A stretch of 64,000 nt of DNA from Thuidium tamariscinum (Eukaryota > Streptophyta > Bryopsida > Hypnales > Thuidiaceae): positions 8,184,001-8,248,000 of the forward strand of contig OX344751.2 of assembly GCA_947034885.2 (NCBI GenBank). The letters are read 5' to 3'. The translations under genes and the position numbers were made by a program. The notes beneath the pieces are model-generated. The model did not search any database. It had not been told where the DNA came from and worked only from the letters and a program-made list of their open reading frames with translations. Each line of letters opens with the position of its first letter. The first letter of the stretch is position 1. This document shows positions 48,517 to 62,910 of this stretch, piece after piece.

Positions 48517-51340
48517 ATTAAGAAGGAATACTTTTGTGGAGGAACAGACACCCACGGGGACATGTCGTCGTTCGAGGCCGGAGATCGATCCCCGGATCGA
48601 TCATCAGCTGTGAAAGTCTCTTTTACAGAACCTTCGAAATGGAAGTGTGAAGTTCCTGCAGCAAGCATCAGCCCTACACAAATTCATTCATTACCTCGGT
48701 GGCTTGTTCTTGTCTGCGCCTTGGGATCCTTGATTTTGCAACGGTAGGTTATGTTTGGAGTTTGTCGAGCAGAATTTGGGCCGACTCTTTACGGTTTTAA
48801 ACGAAGTTGCATATTAGTATTGCAACGATATCGCCTCTTGATTGAGCAAGATACTAATGCTGGACTTTATGCCGCGGTGACGGCCAAGATTCGAGACCTA
48901 CGGCTGTACATGATGTGAATTCTTTGGAGCTACGAATGTTTTTAGCATTCTGAAGGATACGAACTCTGCGTGATGCGAAGGTTCACACCTTGTTTTTGAC
49001 GACATAGCTCGTGGAACGATGCTGAAAGCATCGTTGGAGCATGTAAGGTTAACCACTTGGACTACTTCTGTACATTGAGAATGTTTGTATATAAATCGGC
49101 TCTTTACTCATACATCGGTTTTTCCATTTTGATCATGTCATCAATGTTTGAGGCTATCGTTTAAAATATCTTCAGCAAATGTCTCATTTTCGTTTCGATT
49201 CTTGTTGGTTTGATTTTACATTTGTTTCAAGGCAGAGTTACGATAGTCAATTAACATATACTCCGTAATACAGGTTCTGAGGGGGAATGCACTGCCCATG
49301 CTCTCTAAGTTCATAAAATATCACATTCTTTCGGTGTCTGCTTCTACTAGTTTTATTGTTGATTCCGATGGTCACTTTCTAGCAAATAATCGCTCTCGAG
49401 TGTCCCTTGCATACATGTTACAATGAATTATATGTAAATGCGATAATAAATGTGATAATGACCATGGAGTTTGACCACCTTCCTAACTCCTGTAGCCTCA
49501 ATGACTTCTTTACGCAACAATGTTACAAAACTCCATGGAATCATGAGCATTATAGGTGTCATGTATGTGGCAGTCGAAAGGATTCCAGTGTAAATTTTTA
49601 CTGCTAGGAGATACCATCGTCAAGGATGTAAAGCTAAATAATAAGAGATTTTATTTATTTCAAGAGTCACAAACATTACACACATTACAGTCACCTCCTC
49701 TTGGTTTGGAGTGTATTTGATACATTTTCATTCACTTTATTCTCACACAATTCAAACCACAGAATGTCTACTCACGTCTTAAATTTTTGTTGCTGACAAC
49801 CATACCCCATCAACAATAAATAGGGTACCCTATTTCCAATCAAGATTAGAATGAATTTCCATTTTCTCCTTGAAATGCGTGTCTTTGCACTTTTTTAAGG
49901 TTTAAATCTATAAATAATTGACACATAAGTAGCACAAAAGTAGGAAGCAAAGAGTAGGATAGTAGTTCTTGACTAATCAGAATTAGATGACTCTAGATGC
50001 TGGCAATGGGTCAAGTTCAACTTTTGCCTTTTAGCAATTTCAATACAAGAGATAAAATTACCAATTTTTTTGCAATCCCCGTCATATCTATCTTAGTTCA
50101 AAGATGCTTTTGTAGAAGAAATTAGTGACTTTCATCATACAAGGCCTTGTGAAAAGTATTGTAGGTTAGAGCATAGCCATGGAGCTACTCACAACTTGAC
50201 CTCAACAACTATAGACGAGCCCTTATGCCTTCTTAGCCTCCACCAAGATTCTTGCAATAGCCACTTTTGAAGCAAGAATAGTCAAAATAAAAGCGGCCAC
50301 TCAAGAATAGAGAGCCCTTGTCGTTATGGGCAACGACAAATTTTAGAGAATCTTTGTTCTTTATACAACAATTTTTGGAATTGAACCCATGTGAAAACAC
50401 TGTTTTGGAAATGAGAGTAAAATGACAAATAATGGAGGTCCCTATTTCAACCTTCAGCCTTCACTAATCAAGGCCCCACCCTCACTTGTCTAGAATGTCA
50501 ATTTGCATGTTGCTTGGTGGCTATGCTTTTAGGTTTGCACATTGAGCGGGTCTGCACTTAGCTCAAAGAATTCACTACACACTTCCATTAAATGTTTTCT
50601 TTTTGCTACTTTTTCTTGACATCATGTCAATTAACTTTAGTTTATACCATCAATGTTGGCATTTGAATTCTCAATCCTTCATGCATTCCAACACCTACAT
50701 CACTAACATTCAAATTTCTCAAAAGATGGATTGCTTATGATTTAACATTTGTGATGCAAATTGTAAGGGTCTTATAGCTACAAATATTGTACCAATCTTT
50801 ATTCCCAAGACAAAGAATCAATGCCAAGAAATATTGTAGAATACTCTCAAGCTATTGTAACAATATAGAAATGCGCAAGATTCAATAGTCGGTAGTATTT
50901 GCGCTTTCAAAATGATAGTTCTATTTGATGACACAAAATGGTGTTTTGACTAGCTAGATCTATTGTTCTTGATTGAAAAAGAGTCAATTTGCTCAAACTT
51001 ATTGGCTCACACTTGATTAGAAACAAGTTCTAAAGTAGCCATTTCAGATGAAGTTAAGAGATAGGAATGCAGTCAAATGAAGAATCTACATTTATAATGA
51101 ATAAAATATTCATTCTAGAAGAAAAAATTCCTTTTTGCATTCTTCCTCATCTTTATTTTTGCACATATTGACCTCAATTTCTCAATGAATCTTCCATACC
51201 CTATAGGCTAAAGTACTTATTTTAACTATTTATGGTATTCTTCTTGTATGAGACAATATTTATGTCATTCCAATCTTTAAAGGGACATTGATGACTTTAT
51301 TATCACCTTTTATGAATAAATCAACCTTTTAAGGGCTAGA
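48517..51340. other. 3' region of the small membrane protein, then AT-rich intergenic DNA
   Basis: Open frames just downstream (48200-48613 plus, 48172-48555 and 48375-48668 minus) are shadows of the gene. 49,600-51,340 is AT-rich with no gene or RNA seen. Confidence 0.5.
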
Positions 51341-51349
51341 ATTGAATTG

Positions 51350-51530
51350 GTGAGAGTTGGAACATCTTTAAATATTTTTCAGTAAATTTTTCTTCAGAGG
51401 CAAGTAGAATAGGCATCTAACCCAAGTCGTTTCATATTTTTTGAAGCTTTTTGAAATTAATTACAAATTTTTGAAGTTGACAAAAAATGGTCATTTGAGG
51501 TCATCAAAAGTAATATCCTTCTAAAATGTG
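51350..51530 (+). repeat. Fragment of the AAGGTAGGAGG-ended element family
   Basis: Segment with aacatctttaaatatttttcagtaaattt, aggcatctaacccaagtcgtttcatattttt and gaaattaattacaaat matches the interior of 20052-20382 and the complement of 53159-53473. Neither terminus is present, so this is a degraded copy. Confidence 0.6.
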
Positions 51531-53158
<1,628 letters not shown>

Positions 53159-53473
53159 AAGGTAGGAGGTCCTAAAATGGAGCGGGTTCTAAAACCAATC
53201 AGGCTCTAGAGGTACATTTTGCACTTTCCAATGTACAAGTGGTGTGCATTTGAGGAGGTGGTCGGTTTTAGAGCCCACAAAAATGCACTTTTCTGCAGCT
53301 TCAGAAATTCATAACTAATTCTACAAAGCTTCAAAAAATATGAAACAACTTGGGTTAGATGCCAATTTCTCTTGCCTTTCAAGGAAAATTTACTGGAAAA
53401 TATTTTAAGAAGTTATACCTCCCCAAAAGTCAGCTTCAGCTCTTACATGAGCGGTTTATGGACCTCCTACCTT
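53159..53473 (-). mobile_element. AAGGTAGGAGG-ended MITE, copy 2 (reverse orientation)
   Basis: Starts AAGGTAGGAGGTCC and ends GGACCTCCTACCTT, an inverted repeat of about 14 bp. The interior is the reverse of 20052-20382 (for example aaatatgaaacaacttgggtta and ccagtaaattttcc complemented). Flanks do not show an obvious target duplication. Sits about 1.4 kb upstream of COQ3. Confidence 0.65.
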
Positions 53474-54911
53474 ACCAAGACTTTGAAATGGGGTGATCCA
53501 AAGGGATCGGCCACCTCAAAGAAGGCGGCACCCATGTGTGCTTAGTCAGCAAGAGTGGCCGATGTGGCCGTGCCGAAACAGACCCACGTGGCGTTTTCGT
53601 AGCTGATGCCATTCTTCAATTCCGTTTGTGGGATGCAGTCCCACGTAAGTTAACTCAGCAAGCAGTTGGAAATTTGGAATACCCAGAAGCCCCATCGGCT
53701 GCGTCACTGCGGCTGGTACTGATTGCAGGTGAGATTACTTTCCTGTTAGCCCTTTGGGTTTGGGGATTCGGAGGAGGAGCCCATTTGTGATAGTCATGAC
53801 TGACTTGATCAACATCTGCAATCGGTGACGGGCTGCAATCCCGTGTGCATGCACAGTTTCGATTTTGGTAGGGAACAGAAATCGATTCAATGGACTGGCC
53901 GATCGAGGTCTCTAAGTTATTCCTTCACTGTGGATGCGAAACTCATCTATGAAAGGTCTTGATGAGTGAGATTCTGAAAGCCTCAGAATTAGGGTTTTCT
54001 TACGAATGGCACATGCTTGCATCTTTGGAAGTTATCGTGGGCGTTTCGGTGTGTGGTGCGCTGTAATCAGGAGAAAATGCGGCTAATGTAACAAGTTGTA
54101 TTTGCGTTTGCGCATTGAGGAGGTGCTTGGCTAGGATTTAGGGTTTTCTTTCGATCGGAAGTTGCGTCAGAATCTATCGGTCTGAAGAGAGAAGCAGAGC
54201 TTACATGAATTTGTTTGAGCTGATTTGATAAGAAAGGATAATACCGAACCGCTCTCATCTGAGATCGATGAATTCAGATCCACAAATTGGAATTTACCTT
54301 CATCTATTGACGATACGCTCCAGATTATGGAAAATGCAATGAGTATTGAGAAGGCAGGCTTTGAGTTTTTCCTTATCCTTGAAGGACTGAAAAGCTGAAA
54401 TTAGGTCTTTCGTTTTTCAGCATTTTTGGTCAAGTGGGACTTTCTTTTGTCTACTTTAGATATCTTTTATTTTTTAGCCAACACATGCAATGTTCTTTAC
54501 TGATTCTGGTGATATGAATTTTGGCGATCTGATCAATATCTGTCACAGTACGATCAATCGAATTGGCCATTTTAAAACCATGAGTGTTGGATCTTTTAGG
54601 GTTTTGAAGCACTTGTGGGTATAGAGAGAGAGAGAACAAGGCTTAGTAGGTCCATGATCTCCTTGGCATTGCCTCATGACTGGTACTCCTGGTTGCAGGT
54701 GTGAAGCTATAAAGTAGTTACACCATTATCATCAAGACTGCAGACTAGATCAAGAGTTGCAGATGCTGCTGAGTGATGAGACATTTGGCCAGGGCACCGT
54801 TTGGTGGGGTGAATTCCTGGCAATTGTCGGCATTTAGGGTAATTACAATTAGGTGTTGGATTGTTGCCGGCATCCGTTAGTGAGTGAGTGTAAAAGTTTT
54901 GAAGCTTCCCG
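53474..54911. promoter_or_regulatory. COQ3 upstream region and probable 5' leader
   Basis: Composition becomes gene-like from about 53,480. An 84-codon open frame at 53536-53790 has no motif I recognise. Segments ending attgcag near 53,730 and gttgcag near 54,700 could be leader-intron acceptors. No specific transcription-factor site is claimed. Confidence 0.3.
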
Positions 54912-57805
54912 ATGTCGTGGGTGGTATCGAGGAATGCTTGCAGGGCTGCTTCTCAACACGCTCGGCGGAGCTTGGCGTCGGCCGACGATGGCTTCACAGC
55001 CTCGAGGTTGATGAGTCCCTGCAGGTGGATTTCTTCAGCCAATAATACTAGCAGTGCAGCTACTCTGCCTAAAACTCTAGAGCCACAGCATGTTGTTCCT
55101 CTGGTGTCGCAGACACACTCGTCGGCCGTGTTAGTTCCTCAACAGGAGGATGGAACCAAAGTCGTTGTGAAACCCCAGGAATTATATCCCTGTGAAGTAG
55201 TAGCTCCTGCTAAGATTCCGAAGAGGGAAGAATTGGATCACCGCCTGTCACAAAGTGGTCAGTCTGCTCAATCACGTGATGATGTTCCAAAGGTTGCAGT
55301 CAACGAACCTGCCTCGTTCGCTTTGCCGAAATTGGACACAGAAGACAGACAGGCTCGCCCGAACCCCTATGAGGTACGAAAAGACTCAATCGACAAGAAG
55401 GAGACCGCCAAGTTTGCTGCCATTGCTGCCACTTGGTAAGTGCGCACTCTCAGTCGAATTAGGGTTTGAATGTTACCCATCTGAAATGAACACACCAAAA
55501 GTTAGTTAGCTTTCATCCTTGTGCTCTGAGCTTTCTCAGTATGCAAAATATGTCATCTGCATTTTTGAGCGGTTTTTGTTGTGAAAGGGAGGACGATGTT
55601 GTTGATACAGCTGCTGTGTTGTGTGTTTGATGTGAATTTTTCATAGGTGGGATCCAAAGGGACCCTACAAGCCTTTGCACATCATGAATCCTACGCGGGT
55701 GTCTTACATCCGTTCGTCGATTTGCAAACACTTCAGGTACGATAGCGCCGTTGCATGTCCTAATGGTGCTGCAATGAATATAGCACATATATAAATGTGA
55801 TATGCTGCGAAGCATGCGCTTAGAACTATCTAAATATGGATTGTTCCCGAAGTTATGGTTTACTCTCATAATTTGTTACCAATGATGTGAAAGCCTTGAG
55901 TTGATTTGTGGGTCTTGTGGACAGGAAGGGTGCCAATACTGCACGACCATTGGACGGGTTGAAGATTGTCGACGTGGGTTGCGGAGGCGGGCTTGTCTGT
56001 GAGGTACTGATGATTTTCTGAAGTGAACCTGACTAGGTTTCTTTTTTCTGTAATTACTATTTAATTGGTAGCACATAACGGTTATCAGCAGATGACGTCT
56101 TCTTTTATGTTCAAATGTAAAATCATTTCTCAAGTGAAAACTTTCGTGTGCTTTATGTGCTGCAGCCACTCTCCAGGATGGGTGCGGACGTGACGGGTGT
56201 GGATGCCGTGGAAAAAAACATAGGAGTTGCATCTGTTCATGCGGTATATCCTTGGATACCTTTGGAAATGCATTCCCGTCTTTACTTAGTGTACCCAAAC
56301 CGTGTTGCGTCCGTTTTAGGTCACAAGTCCATGATGAACGTATTCCAAGTGATGAAGTCGTTGAAAAGGGTGGGTCATTATTTCTGAAGTGATGGAGCCA
56401 TTCAATCAATTCGTTCTCAACTGCATTCAAAATCATAACCTGATTTTCTGTGATTGGTGATTGGTTTCAGGCTCGTGACCCTGCTACAGCTTCTATCAAA
56501 TATTTGTGTACAACAGCTGGTAAGCAATCTTATATTGACTGGGCATAGCAATTTCAACGTCTTTAGTGTTCTCCATTTTACATGCACAAGAACGCCAGAT
56601 CATCGCGATGAAACTATATAACATGTCACTGCTGGGTTGCATTCATCCTGAGAGGCCAAATGGACAAATATGGCCGCTTCCACATGTATGAGAGCTGAAA
56701 TTAATTCTTTAGGAGGCTTCAAAGAAGATAACAATATGCATCAATAGAAAGAAGAAATTATACCCCTTCATTTTTTTATCAACGGAAATATTCACAGCAA
56801 GTTACTACAATCGAATATCAGCTTCCAAATTATAAGTTCTATTTTTAGTTTGGGCAGTTAGTGCCTAAGTTTTTTTAATCAATTACCTTCTAATATTCAG
56901 CATGTCGTTGTCGTGCAGAGCAGCTAGTGCGGGAGGAGCAGAAATTTGACGTAGTTCTTGCTCTTGAGGTGGGTCGATGACGATGTTAAGGCAAATTGAT
57001 CTTGCTAACGGAGCATGAAGTTGATTGAGAAAACATTTATCGTACGGTGCTTATTATAGAACTGTCCAGATTCTTCTTTAGGAATGACCATCTTGTGATT
57101 TTTTTTTTTTGAGCTCGACTAAACCTTCAATTTATTGGGTGAATGCAGGTGATTGAACATGTAGCGGATCCAGAGGACTTTTGCAAATCCCTTGCGGCCC
57201 TGGCAAAAAAGGACGGCTTGGTCTTCATTTCTACTCTTAATAGATCACTCCCCTCGTTTGGCCTTGCTATTGTTGCTGCTGAGTACATTCTTGGTTGGGT
57301 ACGCTCTTTTTCCTACTGCAGTAGTCTCTGTATGAACGACTCTTTGGAAGTCTTGAAATTCCTTCTGATCTGTCTTCTTCCTGAACTTCAATAATACTAT
57401 GCTGTCCGTCCCTGCTCTTTGAATAGGATGAAAGGCTTGAAATCTTTGTATTTCTGACTCTGGCTCCTGTTTGACAGTTACCACAGGGTACTCATGAATG
57501 GTCTAAATTCATAACTCCAGGAGAGTTGTCTACTATTATGGATCGGTCTTCTATTGCGGTACTTAGGTCCCTTCCAAAGTTCTACCATATGCAAATGATG
57601 TCATGTTTGACTTCTTCAGTTCATTTTGGAGTTCACATTGTGAGGCTATACTTTAAAGACATGCTATTAATGTACCTATTGGGATTGGCAGGTGAAAGAT
57701 ACTTCGGGAATGGTGTTTAATCCTCTGACACAGAGGTGGTCCATATCAGAAAGTAACACTAGTGTCAATTATATCGCATTTGGAGTGAACCGAAGTGAGA
57801 GTTAA
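54912..57805 (+). CDS. COQ3: COQ3, mitochondrial ubiquinone-biosynthesis O-methyltransferase, nine exons
   Basis: Exons 54912-55435, 55647-55736, 55925-56003, 56166-56243, 56471-56519, 56919-56968, 57149-57298, 57478-57558 and 57692-57805 join in frame to about 404 residues. COQ3 uses S-adenosylmethionine for both O-methylation steps of ubiquinone synthesis on the inner mitochondrial membrane. Seen: a basic, Ser/Ala-rich N terminus fit for a mitochondrial presequence; WWDPKGPYKPLHIMNPTRV (from 175); SAM motif I VDVGCGGG (220-227) followed by GADVTGVDA; LALEVIEHVADP (about 287-298); STLNRS; LPQGTHEWSKFITPGEL; and C-terminal VFNPLTQRW and VNYIAFGV. Exon 1 is unusual: about 174 residues, mostly polar, so the protein is longer than the roughly 320 residues I recall for Arabidopsis COQ3. 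Tail-to-tail with the PPR gene. Confidence 0.95.
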
Positions 57806-59067
57806 GCTTAGGCTTAGTTCTGATTCTTGCTCAAGTAAAGAGGAGACTCAGTGAGCTGTATCATTTAGTCAGAATTTGTACTCCACAGCTTAACCTCAGT
57901 GGACTCTGCAGTATGATACTACACCATAGAATGATGGTGAACATTTTTCGAGTTCAGTTTCTAGAAAATGCTTGAATCATGTGGATGGCTGGGTGTTCGT
58001 GCTACTACATGTACGAATAAAGGTGTTAGATCATCATTTGAATCTGATCCAAACCAACTGATGACTGAAATCTTGCAAATCCGTGATTGTTTTAGCAGTC
58101 CTTTTCAACACCCAGCACAGCCTTCCCTGAACCTTGCTTCCAAGGGTTTAACCAAAGATTCAACGTCTTTTAATTCGACTGATTACATCCTAGAGGATGT
58201 AATCAAAATGAAGAATACTGCATGTGTTTGTCAAATAAAAGTATATTAGAGAACAAATGTGGATCCTTGCTTATAACCACTATAAAATCATGTGACCAAA
58301 TATGACTTCTCAGTAATTGAAAGGGTACCTTTTCTATTGAGGTTGCAAGAGTTTAAATGTGGAAGTGAAGTGTTTTTATAAAAGCAAGAATAAAAGAGTT
58401 GGTCAAGTTTAATTTAAACTAAAATTTGGGTCTTATGAATGTTGAATATCAACTGTGTTCAATTGAGAGCAAATACTAGCAATTGACGTACTTAAATTTT
58501 CACAATTTCCTTTCTATTAAGCAAAATTAATACTCGATCATGCTTTTAGTTAAAGAACACTAGAAAAATGCACCAAATCCAAGTTCGTAACTAAATATAA
58601 TTTAGAGTTAGATGTAAGACCATTCAATGGCTAAAAATTCAACAAATAAGTTTCCAAGTATTATTCAAGACTAGAGGAGATTCAGTGTAGCAATTAACTT
58701 ACAATATGTACAGCTTTGGTACAAGATTGGTTTTAACAAATTAGATACGTGGATAGGAGTTTCTGCAGCATGACACAGCAGAGTATCGTGGAGAACATTT
58801 CTGAAGTCATCAATTGGAAGAAATGCTCGTACAATTCAACAGCTGTGTTGATCATCCACCATTTCCACTGCAGCTGCATTTTGGCTGGCAGTGACAACAC
58901 TTGCCTTAAGGTTTGTAAGAGTACCGATGCTTCATAATTGAGCACAGGATGTCAAAAATCTATGTCAAAGAATTGAAGCAGCTTACATACCATAGTTCTT
59001 CCTTGTATTAGCAGTTGGGCATAAGGTGTTCACAAAATGTTATGAACTTCATCTTGGCTGGTATCCG
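57806..59067. other. Convergent intergenic region between COQ3 and the PPR gene
   Basis: Holds both 3' UTRs and an AT-rich middle. The 93-codon plus-strand frame at 57968-58249 lies in the COQ3 3' flank and has no recognisable motif. Nothing else seen. Confidence 0.5.
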
Positions 59068-62015
59068 TTATGGCACGTAATATCTACTCACAAGGGTGGT
59101 GACACTCTTACGAGCTCTGGGAGTCCTTCGCGCAACGACGCCTCTTTCGGGCTCTGGAAAATAAATGGGTACTTCAGATAGTGCGTCTGCCTCATCATGC
59201 ATTCCCGCAGCATGAAGACCTCGAGTGACCATTCTATGAGTTGCCCTTGATGGGGTGATCCCATCTGATCGCATGGATGCGTAGAGTTTCAATACCCTTT
59301 CCAGCTCATCTGCTTTCAAACATGCTTTCAATAAGACCGTGTAGGTCCCGACACTTGATGGAACACCAAACGACGGCAGTTTCTCAAATAGGGTCAAAGC
59401 AGCTTTCACCCTCCCTGACCTCGCCAAACTGTGTAAAATTACTGTGTACGTGTGGACAGTAGGTTTGCACTTGGCTTTCAGCATTTCAGCATACATCTCC
59501 ATAGCCTGGGAATGGCCACGTGTTCTTGCCAACACGTCAATCAGCATGGTGTAAATGTTGGTGTCTGGCTGAATTCCATGCTCCTTCATGCGTTCAAACA
59601 CCTGAATTCAAGTACATGCAAAATTCTTAAAGGGTGTTCAATTCGACGAAGTAATACAAACTGTCTGGATGACGCTCCCACTTATACAAATTCCTGTTTC
59701 CAAGACTAAGAAACAGCGTAAAATTGGAGGAAAAAGAAAGTTGCTTGAAAAATACACCCCGAGTCTTCAATGTATGTCGTTATATGTTCTGTGAGATGAC
59801 GGTAAGACGACTGTCTAAAACCCTTTCATAATTGTCCAATTCTCTATGATCACAATTGCATACAACTTGTGACATAACAGCACATGATGTTGAGAGTAAA
59901 AAGTGAGTTTTGAACAAGGTGTGACCATTCCCCCTAGGGTTTGATGAGAGAACAAAGGGTGTGATACTATGGAAGGTGATACTGAGGATGTCTGCGTGTC
60001 CTCACTCACAAACGAATGTAACAACACAAATGTGGAAGGTCTCACCAGAAGCGCAGCGTCGGTGTGCTTTGAAAGGCAATAACTCTGGATCACTGAGTCA
60101 TACGTTACAGCATTCCCATGGAGACGTGTCTCAGCTTCCGAGATGATCTCTTTCTGCAATGCAGGGTGACCCGACTTCCCAATGATGTCCAAGATGCGAG
60201 CAAACATGTGCCTGGTGGGATTATAATTCTCTTGAGCTCTCACCCACTCAAAATACCGCCATGCAACTTCAGGCTCGCCGCTCACCAGTTGCAACACATT
60301 TAAAAGGTAAGGATGGCGAAGCTTCAGCTTGACTCTCTCCAGTAAAAGCTCCGTTTCAGGTCCCCAGTTTCGCAAGTGCTCTGCCAGCCGTTCTGGCCTG
60401 GGCATACTACCACGGAGGACAGCGTCTAGTGCTTTGCTTTTCAGATTCTCCACCGCCATGGCTGCGCTGATTTTCGTCAGCTCCTCCGCTTCGTGAGCCC
60501 GACCTTGACCTGTCAAAGCTTCCGACAGCAAAAAACGCAAGGACTGGGGTGGTGTCAGGCCTGCATTCATCATTTCCCTGTAAAAATATATAGCCTTGTC
60601 CATGTCTAACTCTTTGGCATGCGCCTTGACGAGACTGACGTAAGTGACGCTGTTGGGGGTGAACTGGAGCTCCGTCATTCTCTCATAAAGCTCGCAAGCG
60701 GCTTGCAGTTCCAGAGATTCAACGAGACTCTGGATCATCACCGAGAAGGTGAATATGTTTGGACGGCAACCCGCATCCTGCATCTCCTGGAAGACCGTCA
60801 TAGATTCCTCGTGACAGCCGTTCTTCACAAGGGAATCAATGTAGCTTGAATAGATGTATTCGTTAGGTTTACAACCGGCTTCCTGCATTTGCTGCCACAC
60901 ACGGCGAACCCCTCCCAGTTTTGTTGTCTGCGAATGCCAGAACATGAGCGACGTGAACGTGACGAGGCTCGGAGCGATTCCCTCTTCCTTCATTTCGGAC
61001 ACGACTTGATCCATGGCCAGGAAGTTCTTGCTCTTGCCGTAGTGATCTAGAACAGCCGCGTACGTGTAGACGCTGTGTTGGTAGTTAGGCTGCGTGGATG
61101 CCCATTTGAAAAAATTTCGCACTGCAGCCGACTTGGGAATCTTCTTCACCACTTGACAAACAATCGCGGGAGTCAATTGAACCTGGAATTTAGATTCAAG
61201 GTTAAATCACAGGATTGAGACAGCAAGCAAGGAGAGAACTCTAAACCCTGAACCCTAACCCACCTAAAAAGGAACAAGGATTAATAAATAATTAAACGAC
61301 GGATTCGATTGATCATATTGCGATCATTTGAGGAGGCCAAACTTTGTGTCACCAGAATCAGCGCAGAACATAGCATGTGCGGGTCAAAAAGGAATTTAAA
61401 TTGGGCAAAAGAAAGTCCCCAATGCCAACTCAAATCTAGTAAAAACAAGACGAGGTCCATGTTTATTCACAAGCATAATTGAAAGACTAGCTTTTAAATG
61501 TGAGCTGGAAAGCAAAATGGATGCCATGGAGGAATTCGAGGATTCACCTGCAAGTCATCAAGAAGCAGCGGCGTATTCGAGCTCCATTTGTGCAGAAGTT
61601 TCTCGAAGCGACTGAAAATCTCCGCTTGCTCATCCTCACGGCGGAGTCCTCGACACTCGTCTCTGCCATCATCATCACTCTTATGCTCACCTTCGACCAA
61701 AGTGCTAAAACATTCTGTATTTCTAAAAAATTCGCTAGTTCTTAACCTAGGGTCCACAGTTCCTAGGGTCGATCTAGAAATCAAGCTCGAATCAGCCGAC
61801 CCACTCATCCCATTGTAAAAAACCCTAAACCAAGGCCTGCACGGTTGTGCAATACCGCCTCCCAATCCGTATGCTCCTTCACCCAGCGTCTTTGCCTGCG
61901 GCTCATTTAAACTTTTAAGACCACAATGCACACTTCCAAACCTGTCCTGCAAAACTCTCAGCCACGACAAACTTTGCCTAAACGACTGAACAGGCCGCTG
62001 CCACCTTGGCCGCAT
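59068..62015 (-). CDS. P-class pentatricopeptide repeat protein, three exons
   Basis: Minus-strand exons 62015-61548, 61182-60046 and 59601-59068 join in frame to about 712 residues. PPR proteins bind organelle RNA, one base per repeat, and affect its splicing, processing, stability or translation. The N terminus (MRPRWQRPVQSFRQSLSWLR) is basic and Ser/Gln-rich, fitting an organelle presequence; residues to about 155 are polar. Two PPR blocks follow: about five or six motifs from 195 (such as YTYAAVLDHYGKSKN and YIYSSYIDSLVKNG), then about six from 479 to about 685 (such as VTYDSVIQSYCLSKH, HTYTVILHSLARSG). Each block is preceded by a similar helical cap (NFFKWASTQPNY; RYFEWVRAQENYNP). The tail is basic (RRTPRARKS). 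No E, DYW or SMR domain is visible. The second intron falls inside the VFERMKEHG repeat. RNA target unknown. Confidence 0.93.
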
Positions 62016-62540
62016 TCTCCTACCTGCGGCCCCCAGAATTCATGAAATCCTGGACGCAGAAAACACAGGCTCGGCAATCTAAATTATGTTTCCACCTCCC
62101 GCATCCCTGCAATCGACGAAGTAATCACAACACTTCCAATTGCGAAAGCAATGCTACACACGCACGCTCATCATTCACAAGCTCAACCAACCGAGGAGTG
62201 GACGAACGATGGGAGGATCGCTCACGCACACGTAGATCAAGGGACGAAATTCGTAGATTTGGTAGAAATCAGTCGATTTTGATGACATAATGACGAAGAT
62301 CTGCCTACGGTATTCGTAGATGTGTACAAACATCCGAAGCCGACACCGGCCGGTCGGCCGTTTCAGGGCCGTTTTCCATTGAGGACCTGGACCTCCAGGT
62401 CCAGGCAGTTTCCATTGAGCAAATCGCAGCTAGTGGGGCAAGTGAAACAATTTGGAAACAATTATCTAGCCAAGCAAGCTTAGCCTTCCTTATATAAAGC
62501 ACCTTCTACTAATTTTTTCCTCAAATAGTAGTGCTGACGA
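62016..62540. promoter_or_regulatory. Upstream region of the PPR gene
   Basis: Gene-like composition to about 62,420. Contains a 9-bp inverted repeat (cctggacct, 2-bp spacer, aggtccagg at 62386-62405), itself bracketed by the direct repeat ttccattgag (62373-62382 and 62410-62419). No core promoter motif is claimed. Confidence 0.3.
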
Positions 62541-62910
62541 TGTGTTTAGTGACCACTTTGGTTCTATAAAAATTTGTTCATGAAGTGGTTCAAGTTTCTT
62601 TATTGTGTATATTTAGATTGGAGAACATATTTCTAAAATCCCATTGTTGTCACCACCCTTTAAATAATTTAAAATGACAAAGCTAGCAGCATTCCTAAAC
62701 TATGTTCAAATATCATTCTTTCTACAAAAATTTTGGATGCCTAAATGATAGTGCCTAAGTTAAAGAATTCACATAGATCTAAAGGATGGATAATCCATTC
62801 TTGAATGCATTTATTGCTTGCACTATGATTTTTAAAAATTAATTCTTCAAGGAGAAGATATTTTTATGTTTTTAGTAGAACAAAGGGAGTATAAAGGAAC
62901 TTCAATTTTT
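62540..62910 (-). repeat. Dispersed repeat, reverse copy of 38,270-38,620
   Basis: Contains attggagaacatatttctaaaatcccattgttg and gatgcctaaatgatagtgccta, which match the complement of the 38,270-38,620 repeat. It ends at ttagtagaacaaagggag followed by TA, a Stowaway-like terminus. Likely a longer Tc1/mariner-type MITE or a relic of one. Confidence 0.5.

Noticed and set aside
48172..48668. Open frames of 97-137 codons overlapping the small membrane protein gene
   Set aside because: They are in other frames or on the other strand of the 47992-48516 gene and carry no motif.
55876..56436. 186-codon minus-strand open frame
   Set aside because: It is opposite COQ3 exons 3 and 4, whose protein matches the family clearly.
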